A stretch of DNA of 64,000 nucleotides from Mucilaginibacter phenanthrenivorans (GTDB lineage Bacteria > Bacteroidota > Bacteroidia > Sphingobacteriales > Sphingobacteriaceae): positions 434,001 through 498,000 of the forward strand of contig NZ_JAHVAP010000004.1 in NCBI RefSeq assembly GCF_024721155.1, written 5' to 3'. Under the pieces are notes generated by a model that did no database searches, was not told where the DNA came from, and saw only the letters and a program-made list of their open reading frames with translations. A program made the translations under genes and the position numbers. This document shows positions 33,917 through 44,018 of this stretch, piece by piece; position 1 is the stretch's first letter, and each line of letters starts with the position of its first letter.

Positions 33917-34483
33917 ATGAATAAGATAGAATCGATAAACTGGAAGACTTTTAAGGATACATTATTACTAAATCCGGAACTTGACCTGCAATTTCAATAC
34001 GCGGAAGGTAAGTTAGTAGATGCATCCTACCATATCACAGAAATTAAACAAGCACCCATAACGTCTGTTGATTGCGGCGGCGTGATGAATGCGTGGACAG
34101 AAATTATCGTTCAGCTTTGGGTTCCTGAAAATCAGCAGCAAGCGCGATCGATGAAGGTTAAAAAAGCTTTGTCTATTGTTGAGGTGGTAGAAAAAATGCT
34201 GCCACTTAATCCCAACGGAACGGTTAAGATCGAGTTCGGCAATTCGGAGTTTGATACCCGCCAGATGTTTCCTAATGAGATCACTGTCGACGGGGAGAAC
34301 CTGGTCATCGATCTGCGCCCCGATGCGGTACAATGCAAAGCAATTAGCCGTGGCGGCAGCTGCGGAACAAACGACAAAGGTGAGGAATGCTGCGCACCCG
34401 TCGCTGAAAAACCAAAAATCCAATTAAAAAACCTTGCTGTTGCTGCCGAAAGCTGCTGCACACCCGGCGGAGGTTGCTGCTAA
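33917..34483 (+). CDS. DUF6428-like arsenic-operon protein with Cys-rich tail
   Basis: The 188-aa protein has a domain of about 150 residues with LDLQFQYAEGKLVDASYHIT and IEFGNSEFDTRQMFPNEI. A cysteine-rich C-terminus follows: GGSCGTNDKGEECCAPV and SCCTPGGGCC. The first part matches a family found next to arsR genes in Bacteroidota (DUF6428 from memory). The nine or so clustered cysteines suggest metalloid binding, perhaps as an arsenite carrier or sink. No signal peptide, so cytoplasmic. It lies between arsR and arsN2, behind the second operator copy. Confidence 0.75.
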   Translation: MNKIESINWKTFKDTLLLNPELDLQFQYAEGKLVDASYHITEIKQAPITSVDCGGVMNAWTEIIVQLWVPENQQQARSMKVKKALSIVEVVEKMLPLNPNGTVKIEFGNSEFDTRQMFPNEITVDGENLVIDLRPDAVQCKAISRGGSCGTNDKGEECCAPVAEKPKIQLKNLAVAAESCCTPGGGCC

Positions 34484-34493
34484 TATTATTACC

Positions 34494-34931
34494 ATGAAGA
34501 CTCAACAAGCCGACAACTATCGCGAAGCCGTTATTGCCTTATTAGCTGCGGAAAAGCTGCCGACCGACGACCTGCCCAAAACCCTCGAAAACTTTGTAGT
34601 TACAACACAAGAGGAAGATCTGACTGGTGTAATTGGATTGGAGCTTTATGGCGACTATGCCTTACTACGTTCACTGGCGGTAAATAAAAATTATCGCAAC
34701 CAGGGAATAGCCGGTAAACTACTGCAACAGGTGGAAGAACTTGCTACATCTAAAGGAATTAAAGCCATCTACCTGCTTACAGAAACTGCTCCTGCATATT
34801 TTAGCAGCAAGGGTTATGATACAATTACCAGGACAGACGTGCCAGCGAAAGTGCAGCAATCGTCCGAGTTTAGCTACGTTTGCCCGCAGTCGGCAATAGT
34901 AATGCAGAAACTACTTAACCAGGTACTATGA
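34494..34931 (+). CDS. arsN2: ArsN2-type GNAT N-acetyltransferase of the arsenic operon
   Basis: The protein is 145 aa from ATG 34494, 10 bp after the previous stop; an upstream in-frame start at 34434 would overlap that gene by 50 bp. The GNAT acetyl-CoA motif is [19 protein letters not shown], followed by [22 protein letters not shown], the typical end of small GNATs. ArsN-type enzymes acetylate organoarsenical antibiotics such as arsinothricin in some species; ArsN2 substrates are unsettled. Its stop overlaps the start of the ACR3 gene by 4 bp (ATGA). Confidence 0.85.
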   Translation: MKTQQADNYREAVIALLAAEKLPTDDLPKTLENFVVTTQEEDLTGVIGLELYGDYALLRSLAVNKNYRNQGIAGKLLQQVEELATSKGIKAIYLLTETAPAYFSSKGYDTITRTDVPAKVQQSSEFSYVCPQSAIVMQKLLNQVL

Positions 34932-36013
34932 GCGCTAACGATTGTGCCCCTGCGGCAGAAAGAAAAAAACTAGGTTTCCTTGACCGGTTCTTAACCCTAT
35001 GGATCTTTTTAGCAATGGCGGTAGGTGTCGGTATTGGCTACTTCATCCCCTCATCGGCGGGATTTATCAATTCCTTTTCCAGCGGGACCACAAATATCCC
35101 TTTGGCTATCGGATTAATATTAATGATGTACCCACCGCTTGCTAAAGTGAAATACGAGAATATGGGCGAGGTGTTTAAAGACACCAAAGTGTTGAGCGCA
35201 TCTTTAGTGCTTAACTGGGTAGTAGGCCCGATACTGATGTTTGTTTTAGCTATCACCCTATTGCGCGATCACCCTGCTTATATGGTCGGCTTGATCTTAA
35301 TCGGCCTTGCCCGCTGCATTGCCATGGTAGTAGTGTGGAACGAACTGGCCGAAGGCAACCGCGAATATGCTGCCGGATTAATTGCGCTAAACAGCATCTT
35401 CCAGGTATTATTATACAGCGTTTATGCCTATGTTTTCATTACCGTACTGCCGCCGCTGTTTGGCTTAAAAGGGTTGGCGGTAAACATCACCATATCCGAA
35501 ATTGCGAAAAGTGTAGGTATTTATTTGGGTATCCCGTTTGCCGCCGGCATCATTAGCCGTTACACATTGATTGCCGTTAAAGGCGAACAATGGTTCAGGG
35601 AAAAGTATGTACCCTTTATCTCGCCGATAACCCTTATTGCTTTGCTGTTCACCATAGTGGTGATGTTCAGTTTAAAAGGGAACCTCATTTTGCAGATTCC
35701 GTTTGATGTTATCCGGATTGCTATTCCGCTGGTAATTTATTTTACCATCATGTTTTTACTAAGCTTCTTTATCGGCAAATCATTTGGGGCTGATTATTCA
35801 CGAAGCACATCTATTGCATTCACTGCCACGGGCAACAATTTTGAATTGGCAATTGCTGTTGCTATTGGTGTATTTGGCATCAATTCGGGCGAGGCCTTTG
35901 CAGGGGTTATCGGGCCATTGGTTGAGGTACCGGCATTGATCGCCCTGGTAAATTTAGCCTTCTGGCTGCGTAAAAAATATTATCCAACAAAACTAACAAC
36001 CAAAACAACATGA
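34928..36013 (+). CDS. acr3: ACR3-family arsenite efflux permease
   Basis: The 361-aa inner-membrane protein has ten membrane helices. ACR3 marks include [20 protein letters not shown], with the conserved Cys in helix 4 needed for As(III) transport, and [21 protein letters not shown] with the conserved Glu in helix 9. It exports arsenite using the proton gradient. It overlaps the upstream gene by ATGA and the downstream arsC by ATGA, so translation of the three is coupled. Confidence 0.95.
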   Translation: MSANDCAPAAERKKLGFLDRFLTLWIFLAMAVGVGIGYFIPSSAGFINSFSSGTTNIPLAIGLILMMYPPLAKVKYENMGEVFKDTKVLSASLVLNWVVGPILMFVLAITLLRDHPAYMVGLILIGLARCIAMVVVWNELAEGNREYAAGLIALNSIFQVLLYSVYAYVFITVLPPLFGLKGLAVNITISEIAKSVGIYLGIPFAAGIISRYTLIAVKGEQWFREKYVPFISPITLIALLFTIVVMFSLKGNLILQIPFDVIRIAIPLVIYFTIMFLLSFFIGKSFGADYSRSTSIAFTATGNNFELAIAVAIGVFGINSGEAFAGVIGPLVEVPALIALVNLAFWLRKKYYPTKLTTKTT

Positions 36014-36423
36014 AAAACATACTGGTACTATGCACCGGCAACAGTTGCCGCAGCCAGATCGCCGAGGGTTATTTAAGATTTTTTGCCGAAGGTAAAGCCA
36101 ATATTTACAGCGCAGGAATTGAAACCCACGGCGTAAACCCAAAAGCTATCCAGGTAATGACTGAAGATGGTATTGACATCAGTAAGCATACTTCAAATAA
36201 TGTTGATGAGTATATAGCGATCCCATTTGACTATGTAATTACCGTTTGCGACAATGCAAATGAGGCTTGCCCGTTCTTTCCGGGTAATGTTAAGCGCTTT
36301 CACCAAAACTTCCCCGATCCCGCAAAGGCCACCGGCGATGCGGAACAGGTAATGAATGAATTTAGAAGAGTAAGGGACATGATAAAAAATTATGCCCGTG
36401 ATTTTATAAGCCGCGAACTTTAA
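36010..36423 (+). CDS. arsC: Arsenate reductase, LMW-phosphatase type
   Basis: The 137-aa cytoplasmic protein begins with [20 protein letters not shown], the CX5R loop (C8-R14) of thioredoxin-coupled arsenate reductases related to low-molecular-weight tyrosine phosphatases. A later [14 protein letters not shown] supplies the second and third redox cysteines. It reduces arsenate to arsenite for export by ACR3. Full length, last gene of the operon. No clear terminator follows, only a weak CCACC/GGTGG inverted repeat near 36476. Confidence 0.95.
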   Translation: MKNILVLCTGNSCRSQIAEGYLRFFAEGKANIYSAGIETHGVNPKAIQVMTEDGIDISKHTSNNVDEYIAIPFDYVITVCDNANEACPFFPGNVKRFHQNFPDPAKATGDAEQVMNEFRRVRDMIKNYARDFISREL

Positions 36424-36539
36424 ATTTACCAAGCTAATTATCAACAGGTCAAATTACCAACCCTGCCAAACTCGCCACCGGTGTTAAAATGGTGGGGGTA
36501 GTGATAGTTGCGGAATGTGCTGAATACTTCTTTATGTGT

Positions 36540-37076
36540 TTAGTTAGTCTTTGTAAAATAAGTTGTTTGGGCAATACTCAACGATCCGCCCTGGATATTT
36601 GGTGATGTGCCCATATAGTTATAAACAGCGGTTAAAACCAAATGTGTATCGTCAAGCTGGTTAATGGTGTTGCTGGATGAAAAGGAACTATTGCCATGAA
36701 GCGTTTGCGGTATAGCATCTGTAAGCGTTAATTTTAAATTATTGCTGCTGATATCATATTTGTAATGGTTGGCGCTGATCAAAACGGTGCCGCCCGCAAT
36801 AGTTTCCTCCTTGCCGCCAAACGAATAGGTGCCACTGTATGAAATAAGGGCGGTATTGTCGCGGTTAAACTCATAAAAGTCGCCGGCTGTAAAAGCATTG
36901 CTGGTAAAAGTTGTATCGTGTGCCGATGTCGAGGCATCGGTAACCTGGTGCAAGGTTAATTTAGTAACCTGCCATTTGCCAATAATCTGTCCCATTTGAA
37001 AGGCGCTTTTATCTTTGTGACATGCCGATAAACCAAGCAGACAAACGAACATAAAGAGCAGGTACTTATTTTTCAT
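36540..37076 (-). CDS. Lipocalin-like lipoprotein
   Basis: The 178-aa protein has a lipoprotein signal with the lipobox LLGLSAC (Cys19). A beta-barrel-like domain then shows IIGKWQVTKLTLHQV, DFYEFNRDNTALISY and SNNLKLTLTD. This GxW start plus strand order fits lipocalin-like domains of Bacteroidota lipoproteins, which hold small ligands or sit idle on the membrane surface. Its ligand is unknown. It converges with the arsenic operon and diverges from the next gene. Confidence 0.78.
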   Translation of the reverse strand: MKNKYLLFMFVCLLGLSACHKDKSAFQMGQIIGKWQVTKLTLHQVTDASTSAHDTTFTSNAFTAGDFYEFNRDNTALISYSGTYSFGGKEETIAGGTVLISANHYKYDISSNNLKLTLTDAIPQTLHGNSSFSSSNTINQLDDTHLVLTAVYNYMGTSPNIQGGSLSIAQTTYFTKTN

Positions 37077-37232
37077 GTTATATAATTTAGGCGTTTAGCT
37101 ATTAGTATTACGATGGGGTAATCGCTTTCGCTACAAACGATGAAAATCAATTGTTATTTTCTGTGTTTGAGTACTATAATTTATTTTTCACTATTTTAGG
37201 TGTTACTATCACAGTTTAATAACCACCTGATT

Positions 37233-38525
37233 ATGACAACCACAGCCGCCGAACCTGCTTACTGGTCATCCATCCAAAAAATAGCCTTTCGCTTTTTTAC
37301 ATTATTTTTTGTTCTGTATATATTTTTTAACCCTAACGGGGTAATACCGTTTACCGATGGGTTATTTAATTTTTACATTCAGCCCTTTCACACATTTATA
37401 CCCTGGCTGGCAAAGCATGTGCTTCATCTGGGCAAAGCAATAACCATTTTCACCAACGGCAGTGGAGATACCACTTACGATTACTTGATTATCCTTTTCC
37501 TTACAACGGTATCTTCAGCGGGTGCAATAATTTGGTCAATAACTGGTAGGAAGACCCGTAACTATAACAAACTGCTTTACTGGCTTACTGTGGTGATCCG
37601 GTATTACGTAGCGATTACCATGGTAAGTTATGGCTGTGCTAAAATAATTAAGCTACAGTTTCCGTCACCGTCATTTGGCAAACTGACGGAACCTGTGGGG
37701 AACATGTCGCCGATGGGCCTGGCGTGGACCTATATGGGGTACTCAACCGGTTTTAATTACTTTACCGGCTTTGCCGAGCTGATTGCCGGACTGTTACTAT
37801 TTTTCAGAAAAACTACTGCGCTGGGGGCTATTATAGGACTAGTAGTTGCAGGGAATATAATGGCCATTAATTATTGCTTTGATGTGCCTGTAAAACTGCT
37901 TTCAACCTTCCTGGTTTTAATGTGCCTGTTTTTGATGATAAGAGACACAACCCGCCTGATCAATTTCTTTTTCAGGAACAGGGAGGCCCTCCCATCAAAC
38001 CTGTCGCCGCACCGTTTTAAAGCCCGGTGGAAGAACATTACGCTTTGTGTAATTAAATTCATTTTAATAGCCTTCACCATCTGGTCTAATTTTGCTAATT
38101 GCGTGTCGCTGGCAAAACAGTATGGCGATAACGGAAAAAAACCGCCACTATATGGGCTTTACAAGGTAGAAAGCTTTGCAATTAATAATAATATACTCCC
38201 TCCGCTGACAACTGACACCACCCGGTGGAATAAATTTTGGATAAGCTACCCTGGTGGCTTTACAATTAAACTGATGAACGACAGCACAAAATACTATCCG
38301 GCAAAAACTGATACTATAAAACATCAGATTGTTGTAAATCTTCCCACAGATACTGTGCGCGTGTATACTTTAAATTATAGCTTTGAAAAACCTGATATAA
38401 TGATCTTAAAAGGTAACTGGAAGCAGGATTCGGTATTAATCCGCCTGCATAAAATGGATCCAAAAAACTTCCCGCTTTTAAAGCGAGGGTTTCATTGGGT
38501 TAATGAGTTTCCGTACAATAAATAG
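37233..38525 (+). CDS. DoxX-like multi-pass membrane protein
   Basis: The protein is 430 aa from ATG 37233 (MTTTAAEPAYW); an ATG-less start at 37200 is less likely. About seven membrane helices span residues 15-300. The segment SYGCAKIIKLQFPSP, then MSPMGLAWTYMGYS and FAELIAGLLLFF, matches DoxX-like proteins. A soluble C-terminal domain of 130 residues follows, with YPGGFTIKLMNDSTKYYPA. DoxX proteins are linked to sulfur and redox stress in some bacteria, but the function of this long form is unknown. Monocistronic. Confidence 0.75.
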   Translation: MTTTAAEPAYWSSIQKIAFRFFTLFFVLYIFFNPNGVIPFTDGLFNFYIQPFHTFIPWLAKHVLHLGKAITIFTNGSGDTTYDYLIILFLTTVSSAGAIIWSITGRKTRNYNKLLYWLTVVIRYYVAITMVSYGCAKIIKLQFPSPSFGKLTEPVGNMSPMGLAWTYMGYSTGFNYFTGFAELIAGLLLFFRKTTALGAIIGLVVAGNIMAINYCFDVPVKLLSTFLVLMCLFLMIRDTTRLINFFFRNREALPSNLSPHRFKARWKNITLCVIKFILIAFTIWSNFANCVSLAKQYGDNGKKPPLYGLYKVESFAINNNILPPLTTDTTRWNKFWISYPGGFTIKLMNDSTKYYPAKTDTIKHQIVVNLPTDTVRVYTLNYSFEKPDIMILKGNWKQDSVLIRLHKMDPKNFPLLKRGFHWVNEFPYNK

Positions 38526-38593
38526 GTTTAAGTTTTTTCGTTCTAAACATATGCTCGCATTTAACAATACATTTGCTTAACTTAATTTCTAAA

Positions 38594-39400
38594 ATGAAAA
38601 AATACCTTATCACTGGAATTACATGCTTTTGCATCGTAATTGCAGCTTGTAAAAAATCAAGCCACAACCCTAAACAAACCAATACCGCCTCAACATGTAA
38701 GTTAACGTCTGCTATATTAAATGCTACCAGTAACACACCAACTACAGAAAATTTTACTTATGATGCGAAGAATCGTTTGATAAAAGATTCCCAAGGAACT
38801 TCGTCGTTTGATTTTTCCTACACAGACAATAAAATAACGATTATAACCGCCATTGATACAAAAGAGTTAACCCTCGAAAACGGCAGAGTAATTTCGTATT
38901 CCGATAATACAGGAGAAACAGGAACAATTACTTATAACAATGATGGCTATTTAGATAAAATAACTTACTATTTTAATGGCGTATTAGACGCTACCGACAC
39001 AAGAACTTATGTTAATGGTAATTTAACTGGCTATATAGAAACCCCGAGCGCAAACAACCCACAAAATCCGACTTTAACCGAAACATTTGCGTATGATACA
39101 ACAATTACCGCAAGTAGTTTCTACGAGGTTAGCCCGTTATATTACTCAACTCCTTTTTATATTGCAGGTTTATATGGTAAGGAACCTAAAGGCCTTTTGA
39201 TAAAATCATCTATCACATATAACACACCAAATGAACCAGTCAACAGCGTGAATAATGATTTCAAATATGATAAAGACCCGGTAACAGGTAATTACAGTAC
39301 CATAACTACACATCAAATTGGCACGCATGATATTAGGGGAAAAGCAGTTAATTTCGATTTTACAAATATAACTAAGCTGTCTTACGCCTGCGACAAGTAA
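38594..39400 (+). CDS. Lipoprotein with YD-type repeat-like domain, unknown function
   Basis: The protein is 268 aa from ATG 38594 (MKKYLITGITCFCIVIAACK), with the lipobox IVIAAC. The body has the pattern FTYDAKNRLIKDSQGTSSFD, ITYNNDGYLDKITYY and YVNGNLTGYIE, the loose beta repeats seen in Bacteroidota DUF4595-like lipoproteins. It is exported and lipid-anchored. No catalytic residues are evident. It stands alone between the DoxX-like gene and the convergent phoU. Confidence 0.75.
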   Translation: MKKYLITGITCFCIVIAACKKSSHNPKQTNTASTCKLTSAILNATSNTPTTENFTYDAKNRLIKDSQGTSSFDFSYTDNKITIITAIDTKELTLENGRVISYSDNTGETGTITYNNDGYLDKITYYFNGVLDATDTRTYVNGNLTGYIETPSANNPQNPTLTETFAYDTTITASSFYEVSPLYYSTPFYIAGLYGKEPKGLLIKSSITYNTPNEPVNSVNNDFKYDKDPVTGNYSTITTHQIGTHDIRGKAVNFDFTNITKLSYACDK

Positions 39401-39472
39401 ACAACAAAGGCGGATATCACTACCCGCCTTGCTCTCATTTATTAATCAATCAACCTAATTAATATCGTTTTA

Positions 39473-39494
39473 GAATTTCGGAAATCCAAAATCA
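39473..39494. repeat. ATCCGAAATC-type short repeat
   Basis: Two to three units (aatttcgg, aaatccaa, aatcatt) run into the phoU stop codon, parallel to the element at 15787. Confidence 0.5.
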
Positions 39495-40184
39495 TTAATC
39501 TTCTTCGCCTTCAATGTGTTTCTGGCTGCTTTCCAAATGCTTCAGGATCTTGGCCTCTACGTAAAATATAATCTCTTCTGCAATGTTCTTCGACTGATCA
39601 CCAACACGCTCCAGCTTGCGGATAACCGAAAGAATATACAGCGCCTCGGGGATGCTGTTCATATCAGCCTTAATTACTTCAGCAACTACCAATGGTGCAT
39701 TTTCGTTAATGGCGTCCAGTACATCATCACGTTTAAATATGCTGCGGGCTAATACAGTATCTTCCTTTTCAAAAGCTGTACGGGTATCTATCAGGATATT
39801 AACAGCCTCGTCGTACATGCGGATAAGCGAAGTGCTTTCCAATGCCTTTACATCAAAGTTTACTGACGATTCAACAATGTATAATGCAATACCTGCGGCA
39901 ATATCACCGATACGCTCAAGGTTTGTATTGATCTTTAACGCTGCCAGTAAAAACCTTAAGTCAACAGCCACCGGGCAATACAGGGCGAAGATATTTTCGC
40001 AATCGCGATCTATCTTCAGCTCAAATGCATTTACTCTTTTTTCCTTTATTAAAACCTCGCGGGCCAGGTCCTTGTCAAACTGAACCATGGCATCCTTTGC
40101 CTTGTTCAATTGCGACTGAACCAGTATCCACATGCTGATCAATTCCTTTTTCAGCGCGGTAATTTCGTTTTCTAATGGTGTCAT
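39495..40184 (-). CDS. phoU: Phosphate-signalling regulator PhoU
   Basis: The 229-aa protein has two tandem three-helix bundles with the PhoU metal/ligand motifs: FELKIDRDCENIF and LERIGDIAAGIALYIVE in the first, VIRKLERVGDQSKNIAEEIIFYVE in the second. PhoU links the Pst transporter to the PhoR/PhoB system and limits phosphate uptake. It is the last gene of the pst group, separated from pstB by a GC-rich repeat element, so its expression may differ from that of the transporter. Confidence 0.95.
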   Translation of the reverse strand: MTPLENEITALKKELISMWILVQSQLNKAKDAMVQFDKDLAREVLIKEKRVNAFELKIDRDCENIFALYCPVAVDLRFLLAALKINTNLERIGDIAAGIALYIVESSVNFDVKALESTSLIRMYDEAVNILIDTRTAFEKEDTVLARSIFKRDDVLDAINENAPLVVAEVIKADMNSIPEALYILSVIRKLERVGDQSKNIAEEIIFYVEAKILKHLESSQKHIEGEED

Positions 40185-40187
40185 TTT

Positions 40188-40290
40188 CTGCCCCCTAACC
40201 CCCTAAAGGGGGAATTTTTAAGTTTATAAATATTTTTAACAACTCTATCTCAGCCTCCGTTTTTTACTCCCCTTTAGGGGCCGGGGGCTA
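40188..40290. repeat. GC-rich interspersed repeat between pstB and phoU
   Basis: The left end CCCCCTAACCCCCTAAAGGG and the right end CCCCTTTAGGGGCCGGGGGC are near-inverted copies, with an AT-rich interior of about 55 bp. The right end supplies the TAG stop codon of pstB, and the left end begins 4 bp from the phoU ATG. The whole intergenic region is thus repeat. Confidence 0.8.
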
Positions 40291-41046
40291 ACTGAACCTT
40301 CCTGTAATATAATTCTGTGTCCTAACATCGGTTGGCGCGGTAAACATTTGTTTTGTGTCGTCAAACTCAACCAGTTCGCCCATGTAAAAGAACGCTGTTT
40401 TATCGCTTACGCGCGCCGCCTGCTGCATATTGTGTGTTACTATAATAAGGGTATAATTTTCCTTTAGTTCATGAAACAGCTGCTCAACGCTCGATGTCGA
40501 GATCGGGTCGAGGGCCGAAGTTGGCTCATCAAACAAGATCACTTCAGGCTCCATAGCAATAGCGCGTGCAATACACAAACGCTGCTGCTGCCCGCCAGAA
40601 AGGAATGTTCCCTTTTTGTGCAGCGAATCCTTAACTTCTTTCCACAATGCGGCTGATGTTAATGATTTTTCAACAATAACGTCCATATCGGCCTTAGCCA
40701 TTTTAAGGCCGTTTAGCTTATAACCCGCAACCACGTTATCATAAATGCTCAGGTTTGGGAATGGGTTTGGCCTTTGGAAAACCATACCGATCTTGTACCT
40801 TACGTAGATGGGGTTCATGGTATAAACCTCATCGTCATATAACTTTAAGCTTCCTTTTGCCGTTGCGCCGGGTATTAACTCGTGCATGCGGTTTATGCAG
40901 CGCAAAAAGGTAGTCTTGCCGCAGCCCGACGGGCCCATAACGGCAATAACCTGGTTTTTTTCAATGCCGATAGTCACGTCTTTTACTACGTGATTATCGC
41001 CAAACCAGGCATTAAATTTTGATGCGCTTACAACTGTATGTTCCAT
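40288..41046 (-). CDS. pstB: Phosphate ABC transporter ATP-binding protein
   Basis: The 252-aa cytoplasmic ABC ATPase has Walker [10 protein letters not shown] near residue 35, the signature [14 protein letters not shown], Walker [14 protein letters not shown] and switch His in [13 protein letters not shown]. PstB powers high-affinity phosphate import through PstA and PstC. It overlaps the pstA end by 19 bp, which indicates coupled translation. Its stop codon comes from the neighbouring repeat element. Confidence 0.97.
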   Translation of the reverse strand: MEHTVVSASKFNAWFGDNHVVKDVTIGIEKNQVIAVMGPSGCGKTTFLRCINRMHELIPGATAKGSLKLYDDEVYTMNPIYVRYKIGMVFQRPNPFPNLSIYDNVVAGYKLNGLKMAKADMDVIVEKSLTSAALWKEVKDSLHKKGTFLSGGQQQRLCIARAIAMEPEVILFDEPTSALDPISTSSVEQLFHELKENYTLIIVTHNMQQAARVSDKTAFFYMGELVEFDDTKQMFTAPTDVRTQNYITGRFS

Positions 41047-41873
41047 TTTCTTGTGATCAGTTTTGTAAATATGTTTAATACTAAAACAAACATTAATAAT
41101 ATAAATGATGCGCCCCAGGCAAGGTTATGCCATTCGTCGTACGGACTGGTGGCATAAGTAAATATCAAATGGGGCAAACTCTCCATTGGCTTGGTGATTG
41201 AAGTTGAGAGGTAAGGGTTACCAAACGCGGTGAACAACAATGGCGCTGTTTCGCCAATGATACGCGCTACCGAAAGCATTATACCCGATAAGATCCCGGC
41301 AAAACCGCAGGGAACAATTACCTTCATAATAACCCGGTGATAAGGCACTCCTAATGACAGAGCAGCCTCCTTTAGCGATGGTGGCAATAAGCGCAATGTT
41401 TGCTCGGTTGAGCGAATAACTATCGGCAACATCATGATGGATAATGCTATACTACCAGACAGTGCGCTGAAGGTCCCCAGCGGCTTTACTATCCAGAAGT
41501 AAACCACAATACCCACAACAATTGATGGTACACCCTGCAAAATATCAACACACAAACCGCTGTAATAAGCCAATTTGGTATGCGGATTTTCGCTCAGGTA
41601 GATCCCGGCAAACATGCCCACAGGTATTGCAATTATTGATGACATGATCACCATGATAAAACTACCTATCAATGCATTGCTGATACCACCGCCCGCTTCG
41701 CCAACCGGCGCAGGTACGTGCGTTAAAAAGTGCCAGTTTACCTGGGTAACACCTTGCTTAATAATGTATAGTAAAACTATTATTAAAGGTATGGTAATTA
41801 AAAAGGCTAAAAAAACGATAAGCCCTTTAAATAGCATACTTTTTGTATTTCTTATTCCTATGCGTGCATCCAT
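41028..41873 (-). CDS. pstA: Phosphate ABC transporter permease PstA
   Basis: The 281-aa inner-membrane protein has six helices and the EAA loop [21 protein letters not shown] that contacts Pst[16 protein letters not shown] and [11 protein letters not shown] are typical PstA stretches. It starts 4 bp after the pstC stop and overlaps pstB. Full length. Confidence 0.96.
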   Translation of the reverse strand: MDARIGIRNTKSMLFKGLIVFLAFLITIPLIIVLLYIIKQGVTQVNWHFLTHVPAPVGEAGGGISNALIGSFIMVIMSSIIAIPVGMFAGIYLSENPHTKLAYYSGLCVDILQGVPSIVVGIVVYFWIVKPLGTFSALSGSIALSIMMLPIVIRSTEQTLRLLPPSLKEAALSLGVPYHRVIMKVIVPCGFAGILSGIMLSVARIIGETAPLLFTAFGNPYLSTSITKPMESLPHLIFTYATSPYDEWHNLAWGASFILLMFVLVLNIFTKLITRKWNIQL

Positions 41874-41877
41874 ATCG

Positions 41878-42792
41878 TTAACTGTTAGTAAATCTGGTGA
41901 TTATCCTTTTACCTATTAGGTTGATGATCACGGTAACAAAAAATAACACCAGGCCAAGTTCTATAAGTGCCGAAAGATAAACGGTATGGTCGGCCTCGGT
42001 AAATTCATTGGCTATAACGGAGGCCATGGTATTGCTCGGGCCGAAGATCAGGTCCTTAAAGGTATGTGCCAGCGTACTGGTATTACCTATCAGCATGGTT
42101 ACTGCCATGGTTTCGCCCAGTGCACGACCTAATGATAACAGCACCCCTGCAAATAATCCCGACCTTGTATACGGCATAATGACGCTGCGGATAACTTCGA
42201 AACGTGTTGCGCCTAAAGCGTAAGCACCCTCCTTTAACGGTGATGGCACCATACGGATAAGGGTGATCCCTAGCGACGCTGCGTAAGGAATGATCATAAC
42301 AGCAAGCACCAATGATGCGGTAAAAATGCCGATACCATAAGGTGCAACGCCAATTTTCGCCTCAAACGTGCGGATAACCGGCACTAAAACAAACAATCCC
42401 CAAAAGCCATAAATAATGGAGGGAACAGCAGCAATAAGCTCGATACTGTTTTTTAACAGGTTTGATAGCCAGCCCTTAGGGTTATACTCGCCAAGGTAAA
42501 TTGAAACCGCGTATGAAAAAGGTATAGAGAGGATAAGCGCGATGAACGAAGTAAGCAACGTACCTATTAAAAAAGGATATGCACCATAAATATTTGCCAC
42601 CGGATCCCAAACCTTGCCCCATAAATATCCTATTCCTAATGATTTGATGGACGGCATTGATTCAATTATCAGTGTTATTAAAATACCGATAACAATCAGC
42701 ACCAAAATAACACTCATAAAGATCAGGATCCGCCTAAAAACGGTTTCCCATTTCATCTGGGTGTACGAGAGGTCTAATCTTTTATTTTTCAC
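41878..42792 (-). CDS. pstC: Phosphate ABC transporter permease PstC
   Basis: The 304-aa inner-membrane protein has six helices plus a cytoplasmic N-terminal stretch (MKNKRLDLSYTQMKWETVFR). The EAA loop is EGAYALGATRFEVIRSVIMP, and GLGRALGETMAV-like sequence (LGRALGETMAVTMLIGN) is the PstC hallmark. It forms the channel with PstA. It lies 117 bp downstream of pstS in the same direction. Confidence 0.96.
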   Translation of the reverse strand: MKNKRLDLSYTQMKWETVFRRILIFMSVILVLIVIGILITLIIESMPSIKSLGIGYLWGKVWDPVANIYGAYPFLIGTLLTSFIALILSIPFSYAVSIYLGEYNPKGWLSNLLKNSIELIAAVPSIIYGFWGLFVLVPVIRTFEAKIGVAPYGIGIFTASLVLAVMIIPYAASLGITLIRMVPSPLKEGAYALGATRFEVIRSVIMPYTRSGLFAGVLLSLGRALGETMAVTMLIGNTSTLAHTFKDLIFGPSNTMASVIANEFTEADHTVYLSALIELGLVLFFVTVIINLIGKRIITRFTNS

Positions 42793-42909
42793 AAAATTGG
42801 GTTTTGTTATTTAACACAATTACCAGCCCCGATGATTTCAGGAAACTGGTAATTGTATCTTAATTTTTGAAGTTATTAATTCAATATTAGCAACTCCCTA
42901 ATTTACTAA

Positions 42910-43959
42910 TTATAATATTGGTTTACCATCATAAGTGGCTGACTTCAATATTTTCTCAGCAACTTTTAAGGCAGATTTTGAAAGCGGCGCATAGTTTAAA
43001 GGTGCGCAGTTTTTCTGTCCGTCATGAATATTAAACCAAAGTAACTTTAAAAGTTGTTTAGCCCTGTCAGCGCTGCGGTCGCTATATTTCTGCTCTTTGT
43101 AAATTAAAGCCCAGGTAAAGCTGGTGATAGGGTAACCTTTTGGGTTATCAGTATTTGTTAATGAAACCTCAGCGTTAGCAGGTAATTCAACGTTGCTTGA
43201 TGCTGTAGTTGATTCAAGAGTCGGGGTAATAAATTTACCGGTCTTGTTCGCGATATCAGCATAGGCCATTTTATTTTGGATAGCGTAAGCAAGCTCGTTG
43301 TAGCCAATAGCTCCGGGAGTTTGTTTTACTAAACCGGCAACACCTTCGTTACCTTTACCACCTAAACCGGCCGGCCAGTTTACAGCAGATGCCTTACCAA
43401 CTTTAGCAGCCCAATCAGGGTTTACCTTAGTTAAGAAATCGGTAAAGATGAAAGAAGTACCGCTACCGTCTGAACGGTGGATAACTACTATCGGTGTTTC
43501 AGGCAATTTAGTGCCTTTGTTTAATGCAGCAATTTTAGGGTCGTTCCATGTAGTGATCTTACCTAAGTAAATATCACCCAAAACAGAACCGTTTAAGTTT
43601 AAACCGGTTGTAAGGCCCGGTACGTTGTAAGTAACAACAACAGCGCCTGATGCCATTGGGATATGCAGAACCGGGACACCGATCTTTTTAGCCTGGTCGG
43701 CATTCAAAGGAGCATCTGATCCGCCAAAGTCAACAGTTTTGTTGGTAAGCTGCAGGATACCGCCGCCTGAACCAATTGACTGGTAATTAACTTTTACGTT
43801 TGTTTTAGTAGCATACTCAGCAAAGATCTTTGAGAACAACGGGTACACGAATGTACTGCCTGCGCCCAGCAAAGTATTGTCTTGCGCTGATGCTGATAAT
43901 GATAGTGCGCTTGCAGCAATCGCCACAGCAGCTACCTTTAAACTTTTAATTACTTTCAT
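42910..43959 (-). CDS. pstS: Phosphate-binding protein PstS
   Basis: The 349-aa exported protein has a signal peptide (MKVIKSLKVAAVAIAASALS) and the PstS phosphate-binding blocks LLGAGSTFVYPLFSKIF, NYQSIGSGGGI, DFGGSDAPL and HRSDGSGTSFIFTDFL. It binds phosphate in the periplasm and delivers it to PstC/PstA. It has no lipobox, so it should be soluble. A porin gene lies directly upstream, separated by a long perfect hairpin. Confidence 0.96.
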   Translation of the reverse strand: MKVIKSLKVAAVAIAASALSLSASAQDNTLLGAGSTFVYPLFSKIFAEYATKTNVKVNYQSIGSGGGILQLTNKTVDFGGSDAPLNADQAKKIGVPVLHIPMASGAVVVTYNVPGLTTGLNLNGSVLGDIYLGKITTWNDPKIAALNKGTKLPETPIVVIHRSDGSGTSFIFTDFLTKVNPDWAAKVGKASAVNWPAGLGGKGNEGVAGLVKQTPGAIGYNELAYAIQNKMAYADIANKTGKFITPTLESTTASSNVELPANAEVSLTNTDNPKGYPITSFTWALIYKEQKYSDRSADRAKQLLKLLWFNIHDGQKNCAPLNYAPLSKSALKVAEKILKSATYDGKPIL

Positions 43960-44018
43960 TTTTTTGTTTTTTGTATGAGTTTTAGTTTGTTCCCTTAAGT
44001 TCTTTATTGGCTTCTCTT

